Positions 1 to 7,271 of a stretch of DNA of 64,000 nt are shown in pieces. The stretch spans positions 7,316,001 to 7,380,000 of the forward strand of contig NZ_CP108508.1 in the NCBI RefSeq assembly GCF_035917275.1, read 5' to 3'. Numbering within the stretch: position 1 is the first letter of the stretch; each line of letters begins with the position of its first letter. The translations under genes were made by a program, and so were the position numbers. This stretch comes from Streptomyces sp. NBC_01237. Lineage in GTDB: Bacteria; Actinomycetota; Actinomycetes; Streptomycetales; Streptomycetaceae. The notes beneath the pieces were generated by a model that was not told where the DNA came from, made no database searches, and saw only the letters and a list, made by a program, of their open reading frames with translations.

Positions 1-390
1 GAGCCCACCCCGCCCCTCCCAGCCGGTCCGGCGTTTGAGGACGCAACCCTGAGCCCCGGTTCGGGAGGCGCCCACCCCAGCCGGTCCGGCGCTTGAGGAC
101 GGAACCCTGAACCCCGGTTCGGGAGGCGCCCACCCCAGCCGGTCCGGCGTTTGAGGACGGAACCCCGAGCCCCGGCACGGGAGGCGCTCATGGCAGCCGG
201 TCCGGCGCTTGAGGACGGAACCCCGAGCCCTGGCACGGGAGGCGCCCACCCCAGCCGGTCCGGCGTTTGAGGACGGAACCCCGAGCCCCGGCACGGGAGG
301 CGCTCATGGCAGCCGGTCCGGCGCTTGAGGACGGAACCCCGAGCCCCGGTCCGGGAGGCGCCCACCCCAGCCCGTCCGGCGCTTGAGGAC
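1..390. repeat. 58-bp tandem repeat array, 7 units
   Basis: Seven copies of a unit beginning AGCCGGTCCGGCGYTTGAGG start at 21, 79, 137, 195, 253, 311 and 369, an exact 58-bp period. Units 3 and 5 are identical and units 4 and 6 nearly so, so a 116-bp dimer has itself been duplicated. Units alternate between GTTTGAGGAC and GCTTGAGGAC and between flanks CGCCCACCCC and CGCTCATGGC. The last unit is truncated. No convincing gene lies here; the short frames are repeat translations. The core resembles a short dispersed intergenic element common in Streptomyces (from memory). Confidence 0.93.
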
Positions 391-399
391 ACAAAGAAA

Positions 400-436
400 G
401 GGCACGGAGCACGGGACGTACCCGTACTCCGTGCCC
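400..436. terminator. Long hairpin, probable terminator
   Basis: A 16-nt arm at 400-415 pairs with 421-436 with one mismatch around the loop acgta. It follows the repeat array and probably ends transcription entering from the left; it could also back up katA termination from the right. Positions 437-566 contain nothing else I can identify. Confidence 0.7.
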
Positions 437-566
437 TCGACAGCACAGGCCCCGACAGGGACCGCGGCGCCGGCGATCGGCCCGGAACCCCGCCTCCTTC
501 AGGTCAGAAGGCGGACCCCGCACCCGTCACCACCGCACTGGCATCGCTCGGCGACCGCGGCCTCGT

Positions 567-614
567 CCTGCCCGCGCCGTGCGGACCCCTCATCCGGGTG
601 CGCGGCGCGGGCAG
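567..614 (-). terminator. katA terminator hairpin
   Basis: A GC-rich inverted repeat of about 20 nt per arm (567-588 against 595-614, with one small bulge) lies 19 bp beyond the katA stop codon. There is no U-tract, which is usual for high-GC actinobacteria. Confidence 0.7.
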
Positions 615-632
615 GGTTCATGGGGGAGAGGC

Positions 633-2090
633 TCAGTCCTCGCGCAGGGCGCGGACGGCCTCCTCCACACGCTTGCCGTAGTCGGCGTCGGCGGCGTGGA
701 AGTGGGCGAGGTTCTTCTCGATCACATCGTCACGGGTGACCTGCGAGAGACCCCCGGCGATGTTGGCGACCAGCCGGCCCTTCTCGTCCTCGGACATCAG
801 CCGGAACAGCTCGCCCGCCTGGAAGAAGTCGTCGTCCTTGGTGTGGGCGGGCGCCTCGTGCGTGCCGGTCCAGCCCTGGACGGCGAGCGGGGCGGCGAGT
901 GCCGCGCCGGTCTGCGCCGGACCGTCGTACGAGTTGGGCTCGTAGTTCTTGTCGTGGCGCGAGCCGTTGCGGGTGGCCATCAGACCGTCGCGGCCGTAGT
1001 TGTCCGCGGTGGCCGTCCGGGGCGCGTTGACCGGGAGGTGGGTGTGGTTGACGCCCAGCCGGTAGCGGTGCGCGTCCGCGTAGGCGAACAGCCGGCCCTG
1101 GAGCATCTTGTCCGGGGAGGGACCGATGCCGGGCACGAAGTTGTTCGGGGAGAACGCGGCCTGCTCGACCTCGGCGAAGACGTTGTCCGGGTTGCGGTCC
1201 AGCACGAGCCGGCCGACCCGCTGGAGCGGGTAGTCGCTGTGCGGCCACACCTTGGTGAGGTCGAACGGGTTGAAGCGGTAGTCCGTGGCTTCCGCGGCCG
1301 GCATGACCTGCACATGCAGCGTCCAGGACGGGTTGACGCCGCGCTCGATGGCCTGGAGCAGGTCAGTCTGGTGCGAGTTGGCGTCCTTGCCGACGAGTTC
1401 CGCGGCCTGGTCGGCGGCGAGGGAACGCACGCCCTGGTTGGTCTTGAAGTGGTACTTGACGAAGAAGGCCTCGCCCTGGGCGTTGGTCCACTGGTAGGTG
1501 TGCGAGCCGTAGCCGTTCATATGACGGTACGAGGCGGGGATGCCGCGGTCGCCCATCAGCCAGGTGACCTGGTGCGTGGCCTCGGGGGCGTGCGCCCAGA
1601 AGTCCCAGACGTTGTCCGGTTCCTGCTTGCCCGTGAACGGGTCGCGCTTCTGCGAGTGGATGAAGTCGGGGAACTTGATCGGGTCCTTGATGAAGAACAC
1701 CGGGGTGTTGTTGCCGACCAGGTCGTAGTTGCCCTCGTCCGTATAGAACTTGAGGGCGAAGCCGCGCGGGTCGCGGACGGCGTCGGCGCCGCCCAGCGAG
1801 TCGGCCACCGTGGAGAAACGTATGAACGTCTCGGTGCGGCGGCCCACTTCGGAGAGGAAGTCGGCGCGGGTGAAGCCGGTGACATCGTCGGTCACCTCGA
1901 AGTAGCCGTAGGCGCCGGAGCCGCGGGCGTGCACCACGCGCTCCGGGATGCGCTCACGGTTGAAGCGGGCGAGCTTCTCAAGGAGGTGCTGGTCCTGGAG
2001 GAGGATCGGTCCACCGACGCCGGCGGTGGCGGAGTTCTGGTTGTCGGCGACCGGGGCGCCTGACTCGGTCGTGAGCACACGCTTAGCCAT
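633..2090 (-). CDS. katA: Monofunctional haem catalase
   Basis: This cytoplasmic enzyme breaks H2O2 down to water and O2. At 485 aa it fits the small-subunit clade of haem catalases. The distal His is H54 in [11 protein letters not shown], the distal Asn is N127/N128 in GNNTPVFF, and the proximal Tyr region is [14 protein letters not shown] near the C-terminal third. The ATG at 2090 has GGAAGG about 12 nt upstream. No Fur-type catR gene lies next to it. Instead its promoter carries the same palindrome as the uricase operon promoter, so its likely job includes removing the H2O2 made by urate oxidase. It stands alone between two hairpins. The family call is certain; the symbol is by homology. 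Confidence 0.97.
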   Translation of the reverse strand: MAKRVLTTESGAPVADNQNSATAGVGGPILLQDQHLLEKLARFNRERIPERVVHARGSGAYGYFEVTDDVTGFTRADFLSEVGRRTETFIRFSTVADSLGGADAVRDPRGFALKFYTDEGNYDLVGNNTPVFFIKDPIKFPDFIHSQKRDPFTGKQEPDNVWDFWAHAPEATHQVTWLMGDRGIPASYRHMNGYGSHTYQWTNAQGEAFFVKYHFKTNQGVRSLAADQAAELVGKDANSHQTDLLQAIERGVNPSWTLHVQVMPAAEATDYRFNPFDLTKVWPHSDYPLQRVGRLVLDRNPDNVFAEVEQAAFSPNNFVPGIGPSPDKMLQGRLFAYADAHRYRLGVNHTHLPVNAPRTATADNYGRDGLMATRNGSRHDKNYEPNSYDGPAQTGAALAAPLAVQGWTGTHEAPAHTKDDDFFQAGELFRLMSEDEKGRLVANIAGGLSQVTRDDVIEKNLAHFHAADADYGKRVEEAVRALRED

Positions 2091-2133
2091 ATGTCGGGAT
2101 GACCTTCCGTACGGAGCTGCTGACGGCTTGAGG

Positions 2134-2176
2134 AGCGTAGGTTCGCCATGAACGACGCGTCAACAGTTTGTTGAAA
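2134..2176 (-). promoter_or_regulatory. katA promoter with TCAACA-N3-TGTTGA operator
   Basis: On the minus strand a -35 box TTGACG (2163-2158) is followed by an 18-bp spacer and a -10 box TACGCT (2139-2134). This predicts a leader of about 37 nt. The palindrome TTCAACAAACTGTTGAC (2175-2159) overlaps the -35. The stretch TTTCAACAAACTGTTGACG differs by one base from the uraD promoter at 6260-6278, in the same register to the -35. Confidence 0.8.
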
Positions 2177-2258
2177 GTGAAGGGTGAGGTTCCGGGTCGC
2201 GGCGGCGCCTGGGCGCGACAGGACAGGTGTCAGCGCCACCGCGACCCGGAGTTCATGG

Positions 2259-2275
2259 GGCCCCGTGACGGGGCC
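2259..2275 (-). terminator. Hairpin after glxR
   Basis: GGCCCC-gtgac-GGGGCC begins 5 bp downstream of the glxR stop codon. It separates the hyi-glxR operon from the katA promoter. Confidence 0.55.
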
Positions 2276-2280
2276 GGGTG

Positions 2281-3174
2281 TCAGACCTGCGAGCCGGAGA
2301 GGCGCTCGACGGAGCGCAGCAGGGCCGAGTGGTCCAGGCCGCCGTCACCCTGCGCGCGCAGGGAGGCGACCAGTTGGGCGACGACGGCGCCGACGGGCAG
2401 CGCGGCACCGACATTGCGGGCGGCGTCCGTGACGATCCCCATGTCCTTGTGGTGCAGATCGATCCGGAATCCCGGGGCGAAGTCGCGCTTGAGGAAGTTG
2501 TCCTTCTTACGGGTCAGTACGGTCGAACCGGCCAGACCGCCGTTGAGGACGTCGAGCGCGGCGGCGAGGTCGACGCCGGACTTCTCCAGGAAGACCACGG
2601 CCTCGGCACACGCCTGGATGTTGACCGCGACGATCAGCTGGTTGGCGGCCTTCACGGTCTGGCCGGACCCGTGCGGGCCGCAGAGCACGATCGTCCTGCC
2701 CAGCGCCTCCAGCAGGGGCCGGGCCGTGTCGAAGTCGGCCTGCTCGCCGCCGACCATGATCGAGAGAACGGCCTCGACCGCGCCCGCCTCGCCGCCGGAC
2801 ACCGGGGCGTCCAGCACGCGAAATCCCTTGTCCAGGGCGTTCTTCGCGAGGTCCACGGAGGTCTGCGGGGTGATCGAGGACATGTCGATCAGCAGCGCGC
2901 CGCGCTTCGCGTTCTCCAGGATGCCCTCGGGGCCGTACGCGATGGCCTCGACCTGCGGGGAGGCGGGCACCATCGTGATGACGACATCGGCGTCCGCGAC
3001 GGCGTCGGCGATCGAGGGGGCGCCCTTGCCGCCGGCCGCGACCAGGCGGTCGATCTTGTCCTGCTCCAGGGTGTACCCGGTGACGTCGTAGCCGGCCTTG
3101 ACCAGGTTCTCGGACATGGGGGAGCCCATGATGCCGAGCCCGATCCACGCAACCTTGGGGAGGTTGTTGCTCAT
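2281..3174 (-). CDS. glxR: 2-hydroxy-3-oxopropionate (tartronate semialdehyde) reductase
   Basis: A beta-hydroxyacid dehydrogenase that reduces tartronate semialdehyde to D-glycerate with NAD(P)H, the second step of the glyoxylate carboligase route. The Rossmann motif GLGIMGSPM is at residues 12-20, the substrate loop DAPVSGGEAG at 123-132 with S126, and the catalytic Lys K175 in GQTVKAANQL. The length of 297 aa is typical. It follows hyi by 49 bp on the same strand and should share its promoter. Glyoxylate carboligase, expected nearby, is not in this window. Other beta-hydroxyacid substrates cannot be excluded from sequence. Confidence 0.92.
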   Translation of the reverse strand: MSNNLPKVAWIGLGIMGSPMSENLVKAGYDVTGYTLEQDKIDRLVAAGGKGAPSIADAVADADVVITMVPASPQVEAIAYGPEGILENAKRGALLIDMSSITPQTSVDLAKNALDKGFRVLDAPVSGGEAGAVEAVLSIMVGGEQADFDTARPLLEALGRTIVLCGPHGSGQTVKAANQLIVAVNIQACAEAVVFLEKSGVDLAAALDVLNGGLAGSTVLTRKKDNFLKRDFAPGFRIDLHHKDMGIVTDAARNVGAALPVGAVVAQLVASLRAQGDGGLDHSALLRSVERLSGSQV

Positions 3175-3223
3175 GAGGGTGCCTTCCTGAAAAACGGGTG
3201 TACGTGAGGGAGTTCGGCCGCCC

Positions 3224-4045
3224 CTACCGGGGGAGCCACCCGAAGGACTCGGCGCTGGGACGGTCGCCCGGCTTGTACTCCAGGCCGACCCGTCCCGCGT
3301 AGCCGGCCTCGGTCAGCTCGTCGAGGAGCCGCTCCAGCGGGAGCGAGCCGGTGCCCGGCGCGCCGCGGCCCGGGTTGTCGGCGATCTGGACGTGGCCGGT
3401 CTTCCCGGCGTACGTCTTGATCACCTGGCTCAGGTCCTCGCCGTTCATCGACAGGTGGTAGAGGTCCAGCAGGAACTTCGCGTTCCCCAGGCCCGTCGCC
3501 GCGTTGACCCTGTCGACGATCTCGATCCCGGCCGGTGCGCTCACCAGTGGATAGAGCGGTGACTCCGGCTTGTTCAGGGTCTCGATCAGCAGGACCGCCC
3601 CGATCCGGTCGGCCGCACGGGCGGCCAGTACCAGGTTCTCCAGGGCGAGTTCGTCCTGGACGGCAGGGTCCACGCCGTCGACGCGGTTGCCGTACAGCGC
3701 GTTGAGCGCGGTGCAGCCCACCGAGGCGGCGAACGCCGCCGCCACCTCGATATTGGCGCGGAAGCGGTCCGACTCGGCGCCGGGCACGGAGAGCGCGCCG
3801 CGGTCGGGGCCGGGCAGCTGTCCGGCGTAGAAGTTCAGTCCCACCAGCTGGGTGCCGGCATCGTCGAGCGCCTTCTTGAGGGCGTCGAGCTCCGCCTGCG
3901 GCGGGGTGGGGGTCTCGATCCAGGGCCACCACAGCTCGACCGCCGTGAAGCCTGCCGCGGCGGCTGCCGCGGGGCGCTCCAGGAGCGGGAGTTCCGTGAA
4001 GAGGATCGAAAGGTTCACATCGAAGCGCTGGTCCGGGTATCCCAT
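3224..4045 (-). CDS. hyi: Hydroxypyruvate isomerase
   Basis: A 273-aa TIM-barrel protein of the xylose-isomerase-like family. It should interconvert hydroxypyruvate and tartronate semialdehyde, feeding the reductase encoded just downstream. Visible family segments are GFTAVELWWPW near residues 32-42, VLLIETLNKPESPLYPL with its metal-binding Glu, FLLDLYHLSMNGED, GHVQIADNPGRGAPGTG and VGLEYKP. The ATG at 4045 has AAGGAG 13 nt upstream. The promoter carries two TTCC-N7-GGAA palindromes, one of which overlaps the start of transcription and the ribosome binding site, so the gene is probably repressed without inducer. Confidence 0.92.
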   Translation of the reverse strand: MGYPDQRFDVNLSILFTELPLLERPAAAAAAGFTAVELWWPWIETPTPPQAELDALKKALDDAGTQLVGLNFYAGQLPGPDRGALSVPGAESDRFRANIEVAAAFAASVGCTALNALYGNRVDGVDPAVQDELALENLVLAARAADRIGAVLLIETLNKPESPLYPLVSAPAGIEIVDRVNAATGLGNAKFLLDLYHLSMNGEDLSQVIKTYAGKTGHVQIADNPGRGAPGTGSLPLERLLDELTEAGYAGRVGLEYKPGDRPSAESFGWLPR

Positions 4046-4062
4046 GAGGGGTTCGGCGCTCC

Positions 4063-4104
4063 TTCCGTATTGCGGAAGTTAGTTTCTGCTTAACGGAAGA
4101 TTGC
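4063..4104 (-). promoter_or_regulatory. hyi-glxR promoter with two tandem TTCC-N7-GGAA operators
   Basis: Read on the minus strand, TTCCGTTAAGCAGAA (4098-4084) and TTCCGCAATACGGAA (4077-4063) start 21 bp apart, about two helical turns. By alignment with the malate synthase promoter, the -10 is TAACTT (4081-4076), two bases after the first site. The -35 is a poor GCAATC (4104-4099). The first site fills the spacer and the second covers the predicted transcription start. The layout is seen directly; the binding protein is inferred (IclR candidate at 32509). Confidence 0.7.
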
Positions 4105-4260
4105 CCGGCGGGTGGCGAGGCTGTCAAGGGGGTGCCCGAAATTCGGGCCGGCCGACGGCACGCCCGGCCGGTGCCGGGGCCCCTTGCCGTCGGGGGCGGG
4201 GCGGGCCAGGGTGGCTGACGCATCCGAAGCAGCCACCGCCCCCCCCACGAGGTGCCTCGC

Positions 4261-5436
4261 ATGAACCACACCGCCACCAGCCGCCGCAGCCTCCTCGGAG
4301 CCCTGCTCGCGGGCGCCGTCCTGTCCGCCGCCCCCACGGCGCCCGCCCGGACCGCCGCCCCCGGCGGGCCCGCCCCCGTGCCGCCGGGCGCCCCACGCGC
4401 CATCCGGCCGCTCCTCCTCGGTACGTACACCTCGGCCGAGGGAGGCGGCACCGGCATCGGCACGGCCACGTACGACACCACCACCGGGGCGATCGCCACC
4501 GGCCCCGTGATCACGGGGGTCGACAACCCCTCGTACCTCGCCCCGCACCCTTCGGGCAGCACCGTCTACGCCGTGGACGAGCAGGACCGGGGTGCCGTGA
4601 CGGCCGTCGCGCTGGCGCCGGACGGCGCCCACCGGGTCCTCGGCAGCCGGGACACCGGCGGCGCCGGCCCCACCCACCTCTGCGTGCACCCCACCGGCGA
4701 GTGGCTGCTCAGCGCGAACTACACCTCGGGCAGCGTCGCCGTGCATCCCCTCGCCGCGGACGGTTCCATCGGCGAACGCACCGACCTCGTCACGCACACC
4801 TCGCCGCCGCCGGGACCGGGTCAGAACGGGCCGCACGCCCACCAGATCGTCACCTCGCCCGACGGGGGTCATGTCCTCGCCGTCGACCTGGGCAACGACA
4901 CCGTGTACACCTACCGCCTGGACACGACCGCCGGAACGCTCACCGAGGTCTCCCGCGCGGCGCTGAAACCCGGGGCCGGGCCGCGCCACCTCACTTTCCA
5001 TCCGGGCGGCCGCTTCGCCTACCTGGCGTGCGAGCTGGACAACACCGCCGTCGTCTGCGGATACGACCCGGTCACCGGAACCCTCACCCCGGGAACCGGC
5101 CAGTCCACCGGGACCGGCCCCGGGACCAGCTATCCGGCGCAGCTCCTGGTCACCGCCGACGGGGCCTTCGCCTACCTGGCCAACCGGGGCCACAACAGCC
5201 TCACCCGCTACGCCGTCGAGCAGGACGGGGCGGCGCTCCGGCTGCTGGACACCGTGCCCGTCGGTGGCGACTTCCCCCGTCAGATCGCCTTCTCCCCGGA
5301 CGGCGCCCTGCTCTTCGCCGCCAACCAGCGCTCGTCCACCGTCACCGTCTTCCGGGTGGACCGGGCCGACGGTGCTCTGAGCGGCGCGGGTCGGCCGGTG
5401 GCGGCTCCGGTCGCGGTCTGCGTGCTGCCGCTCTGA
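4261..5436 (+). CDS. Tat-exported lactonase-family beta-propeller protein
   Basis: A 391-aa protein of the lactonase, 7-bladed beta-propeller family (6-phosphogluconolactonase/YbhE-like). The N-terminus has a twin-arginine signal (SRRSLLG, then a hydrophobic stretch and APA), so it is exported. Repeated blade motifs include YTSAEGGGTGIGTATYDTTTG, PSGSTVYAVDEQ, DGGHVLAVDLGNDTVYTYRLD, PGGRFAYLACELDN and PDGALLFAANQRSS. The ATG at 4261 was preferred to the GTG at 4252 because the signal peptide then starts normally; the ribosome site is weak. An extracellular location argues against a pentose-phosphate role, and the substrate is unknown. Confidence 0.85.
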   Translation: MNHTATSRRSLLGALLAGAVLSAAPTAPARTAAPGGPAPVPPGAPRAIRPLLLGTYTSAEGGGTGIGTATYDTTTGAIATGPVITGVDNPSYLAPHPSGSTVYAVDEQDRGAVTAVALAPDGAHRVLGSRDTGGAGPTHLCVHPTGEWLLSANYTSGSVAVHPLAADGSIGERTDLVTHTSPPPGPGQNGPHAHQIVTSPDGGHVLAVDLGNDTVYTYRLDTTAGTLTEVSRAALKPGAGPRHLTFHPGGRFAYLACELDNTAVVCGYDPVTGTLTPGTGQSTGTGPGTSYPAQLLVTADGAFAYLANRGHNSLTRYAVEQDGAALRLLDTVPVGGDFPRQIAFSPDGALLFAANQRSSTVTVFRVDRADGALSGAGRPVAAPVAVCVLPL

Positions 5437-5443
5437 TGTCGCT

Positions 5444-5467
5444 GTGACCGCCCGCCCGGCCGGTCAC
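5444..5467. terminator. Hairpin after lactonase gene
   Basis: GTGACCG (5444-5450) pairs with CGGTCAC (5461-5467) around a 10-nt loop, 7 bp past the lactonase stop codon. The stem is short. Confidence 0.45.
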
Positions 5468-5544
5468 CAGCGGGTTATGGTCATGGCCGAGCCGCGCAGG
5501 AGCAGGTCGGCGGCGAGCACACGCGAGGACAACAGGGAGGCACA

Positions 5545-5796
5545 GTGCGCTTGAGGGTGGAGTTCACCACCGAGCCCTTCGATCTCGACGAGGCGCCCGC
5601 TCACGCGGTGGTGGCCCGTGAGGTCATCCAGACCGCCGAACTCGACGCCGTGGACGTCGGCCCGTTCGGGAACACGGCCGAAGGGGGAGCGGACCAGGTG
5701 CTCACCGCGGTGGACTCCCTGCTGCGCAAGGCCCTGGCCTCCGGCGCCACCCGGGTCTCGCTCCAGGTCAATGTGATCGGGGAGGGCGCACAGTGA
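5545..5796 (+). CDS. Thiamine-binding (MTH1187/YkoF-like) small protein
   Basis: An 83-aa protein starting at GTG with GGGAGG just upstream. The sequence runs MRLRVEFTTEPFDL, then VGPFGNTAEGGADQVLTAVDSLLRKAL and ATRVSLQVNVIGE, matching the small UPF0045/MTH1187 fold, several members of which bind thiamine or hydroxymethylpyrimidine. Its stop overlaps the GTG start of the next gene by 4 bp, so the two are translationally coupled. It could supply a ligand-sensing partner for the HTH protein downstream; that is inference only. Confidence 0.72.
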   Translation: MRLRVEFTTEPFDLDEAPAHAVVAREVIQTAELDAVDVGPFGNTAEGGADQVLTAVDSLLRKALASGATRVSLQVNVIGEGAQ

Positions 5797-6194
5797 CCAC
5801 ATCGGCGGACCACCCCCCTCTGGACCCGGTGGATCACCCCCTGATCGCCGCGGTGAAGCCGCTCGTCGACGCCATGGGTGCCGAGCTGCTGGGGCCCGAA
5901 CAGGCGCAGACCGATGATGTGGTGCTGTCCTGGGAGGGGCGGGACGTCGTCGCGGTCCGTCTGCCCCAGCTCTCGGACTCGCTCGACCACATCCTCGCCG
6001 CGATGGAGCGACGGCACGGGATGCCGCTCGCCGACCTGGACCGTCGGACGAAGCAGTCCGTCGTACGGACTCTGGAGGCACGTGGTGCCTTCTCCGTGCG
6101 CCATGGGGTGGAGACCGTGGCGGGCGCCCTGGGGGTCAGCCGCTTCACGGTCTACAACTACCTGAATAGGGAAAATGCCGCCAAGGGTGAGTAG
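5793..6194 (+). CDS. YheO-type HTH transcriptional regulator
   Basis: A 133-aa protein with a C-terminal helix-turn-helix at about residues 84-126 (LDRRTKQSVVRTLEARGAF, then VETVAGALGVSRFTVYNYLNR). This is characteristic of the DNA-binding half of YheO-like regulators. The N-terminal 80 residues form a short domain (VVLSWEGRDVVAVRLPQLSDSLDHIL), not a full PAS domain. It overlaps the upstream gene by 4 bp, ends in a strong terminator, and sits immediately before the uraD-uraH-uricase operon. That makes it a candidate binder of the TCAACA-N3-TGTTGA palindrome, without direct evidence. Confidence 0.78.
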   Translation: MTTSADHPPLDPVDHPLIAAVKPLVDAMGAELLGPEQAQTDDVVLSWEGRDVVAVRLPQLSDSLDHILAAMERRHGMPLADLDRRTKQSVVRTLEARGAFSVRHGVETVAGALGVSRFTVYNYLNRENAAKGE

Positions 6195-6211
6195 TTGAGC
6201 GAACACCGAGG

Positions 6212-6245
6212 AAAGCCGCCGTCCGGATGCCGGGACGGCGGCTTT
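6212..6245 (+). terminator. Strong intrinsic terminator
   Basis: A perfect 13-bp stem, AAAGCCGCCGTCC (6212-6224) with GGACGGCGGCTTT (6233-6245), has an 8-nt loop and is followed by cttcg. It insulates the uraD promoter that begins 15 bp later. Confidence 0.9.
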
Positions 6246-6259
6246 CTTCGTTCGCGATA

Positions 6260-6302
6260 TTTCAACAAAGTGTTGACGTGATGTTGTCGAGGGCGTTAGC
6301 TA
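6260..6302 (+). promoter_or_regulatory. uraD-uraH-uricase promoter with palindromic operator
   Basis: A -35 box TTGACG (6273-6278), an 18-bp spacer and a -10-like TAGCTA (6297-6302) predict a leader near 40 nt. The palindrome TTCAACAAAGTGTTGAC (6261-6277) overlaps the -35. The 19 bases TTTCAACAAAGTGTTGACG match the katA promoter at 18 positions. A second TGTTG half-site follows at 6282. Confidence 0.8.
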
Positions 6303-6349
6303 TCCGCAGCCCGTACAACGCACAGCGAAAAACAGCCACGGAGGCTCCC

Positions 6350-6856
6350 GTGACTTCGAGCTCCACACCGGGCCTGGCCCGGTTCAACACCCTGGCGGAC
6401 AGCGAGGCCACCGCCGTGCTGCACGAAGTGTGTGCCGGCGCCGCCTGGGGGAGGGCCATCCTCTCCCGGCGCCCGTACGCCACAGCCGACGCCCTTTTCG
6501 CCGCGAGCGACGCCGCCATGGCCGAGCTCACCGCCGCGGATCTGGCCGAGGCGATGGCCGGTCACCCGCCGATCGGCCGCCCGAAGCCCGGGGACCCTAC
6601 CTCCTCCCGTGAACAGCGGGGGATGGCCGGCGCCTCCGAGGAGCTCAAGACCGAGATGCTCGAACTGAACCTGGCCTACCAGGAGCGCTTCGGACATGTC
6701 TTCCTGATCTGCGCCACCGGCGCCACCGGTGAACAGATGCGCGACGCGGTCAGGACCCGGATCGGGAATCCGCCCGAGCGGGAGCGTGAGAACGTGCGCA
6801 CCGAGCTGGGCAAGATCAACCGCATCCGGCTGGCCCGTCTCGTACAGGACTCTTGA
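6350..6856 (+). CDS. uraD: OHCU decarboxylase
   Basis: 2-oxo-4-hydroxy-4-carboxy-5-ureidoimidazoline decarboxylase, the last enzyme of urate to (S)-allantoin conversion. From the GTG at 6350 (GGAGG 5 nt upstream) it is 168 aa. H72 in MAGHPPIGRPK is the catalytic His, followed by SSREQRGM and the C-terminal ELGKINRIRLARL typical of the family. An in-frame extension back to 6227 is rejected because it would run through the promoter and terminator. It leads an operon with uraH (21 bp on) and uricase, ordered in reverse of the pathway. Confidence 0.93.
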   Translation: MTSSSTPGLARFNTLADSEATAVLHEVCAGAAWGRAILSRRPYATADALFAASDAAMAELTAADLAEAMAGHPPIGRPKPGDPTSSREQRGMAGASEELKTEMLELNLAYQERFGHVFLICATGATGEQMRDAVRTRIGNPPERERENVRTELGKINRIRLARLVQDS

Positions 6857-6876
6857 GAACAAGGAGAGTGACGGTC

Positions 6877-7266
6877 TTGAGTACCGACACCACCGCATCG
6901 GTGTCCACGCACATCCTGGACACCAGCATCGGCCGTCCGGCCGCGTCCGTCGCCGTGTCCCTCGCCGCCCGCGGTGGCGCCGGCGCGGAGTACGTGACGC
7001 TCGGCGCGTCCGCCACCGATGCCGACGGGCGCTGCAAGGACCTGCCGGCGCTGCCGGAGGGCACCACCCACGTACGTCTCGTGTGCGACACCGGGACGTA
7101 CTTTTCCAAGAAGCAAGCCGAGGCGCAGCAGGACGCCCCCCGCGTAAGGGACAGCGGTGCGTTCTTCCCGGAGGTGGCGATCGCGTTCGCCGTCGTGCCG
7201 GGCGAGCACTATCACGTACCGCTGCTGCTCAACCCGTTCGGCTACTCCGTTTACCGAGGGAGCTAG
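6877..7266 (+). CDS. uraH: 5-hydroxyisourate hydrolase
   Basis: A transthyretin-like enzyme that hydrolyses 5-hydroxyisourate, the product of uricase, to OHCU. The start chosen is TTG at 6877 because AAGGAG at 6861-6866 is 10 nt upstream; the in-frame GTG at 6868 is too close. The 129-aa product begins with STHILDTSIGRPA and ends with the family signature YRGS. ATDADGRCKDL and HYHVPLLLNPFGYSVYRGS complete the fold. Uricase starts 5 bp after its stop codon. Confidence 0.94.
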   Translation: MSTDTTASVSTHILDTSIGRPAASVAVSLAARGGAGAEYVTLGASATDADGRCKDLPALPEGTTHVRLVCDTGTYFSKKQAEAQQDAPRVRDSGAFFPEVAIAFAVVPGEHYHVPLLLNPFGYSVYRGS

Positions 7267-7271
7267 CAGAC

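Noticed and set aside
1..390. CRISPR array
   Set aside because: The units are contiguous 58-bp repeats without unique spacers, and no cas genes are present.
579..2063. 494-aa open frame on the plus strand opposite katA
   Set aside because: It is the antisense shadow of an unmistakable catalase; its composition (Val/Gly/Arg-rich) is what high-GC antisense frames give.
2104..2115. TTCCGTACGGAG in the katA leader as another TTCC-N7-GGAA operator
   Set aside because: The arm spacing is wrong and the bases are better explained as the katA ribosome binding region.
3171..4562. 463-aa minus-strand frame overlapping hyi
   Set aside because: It covers hyi in a different frame and runs through its promoter; hyi itself has clear isomerase motifs.
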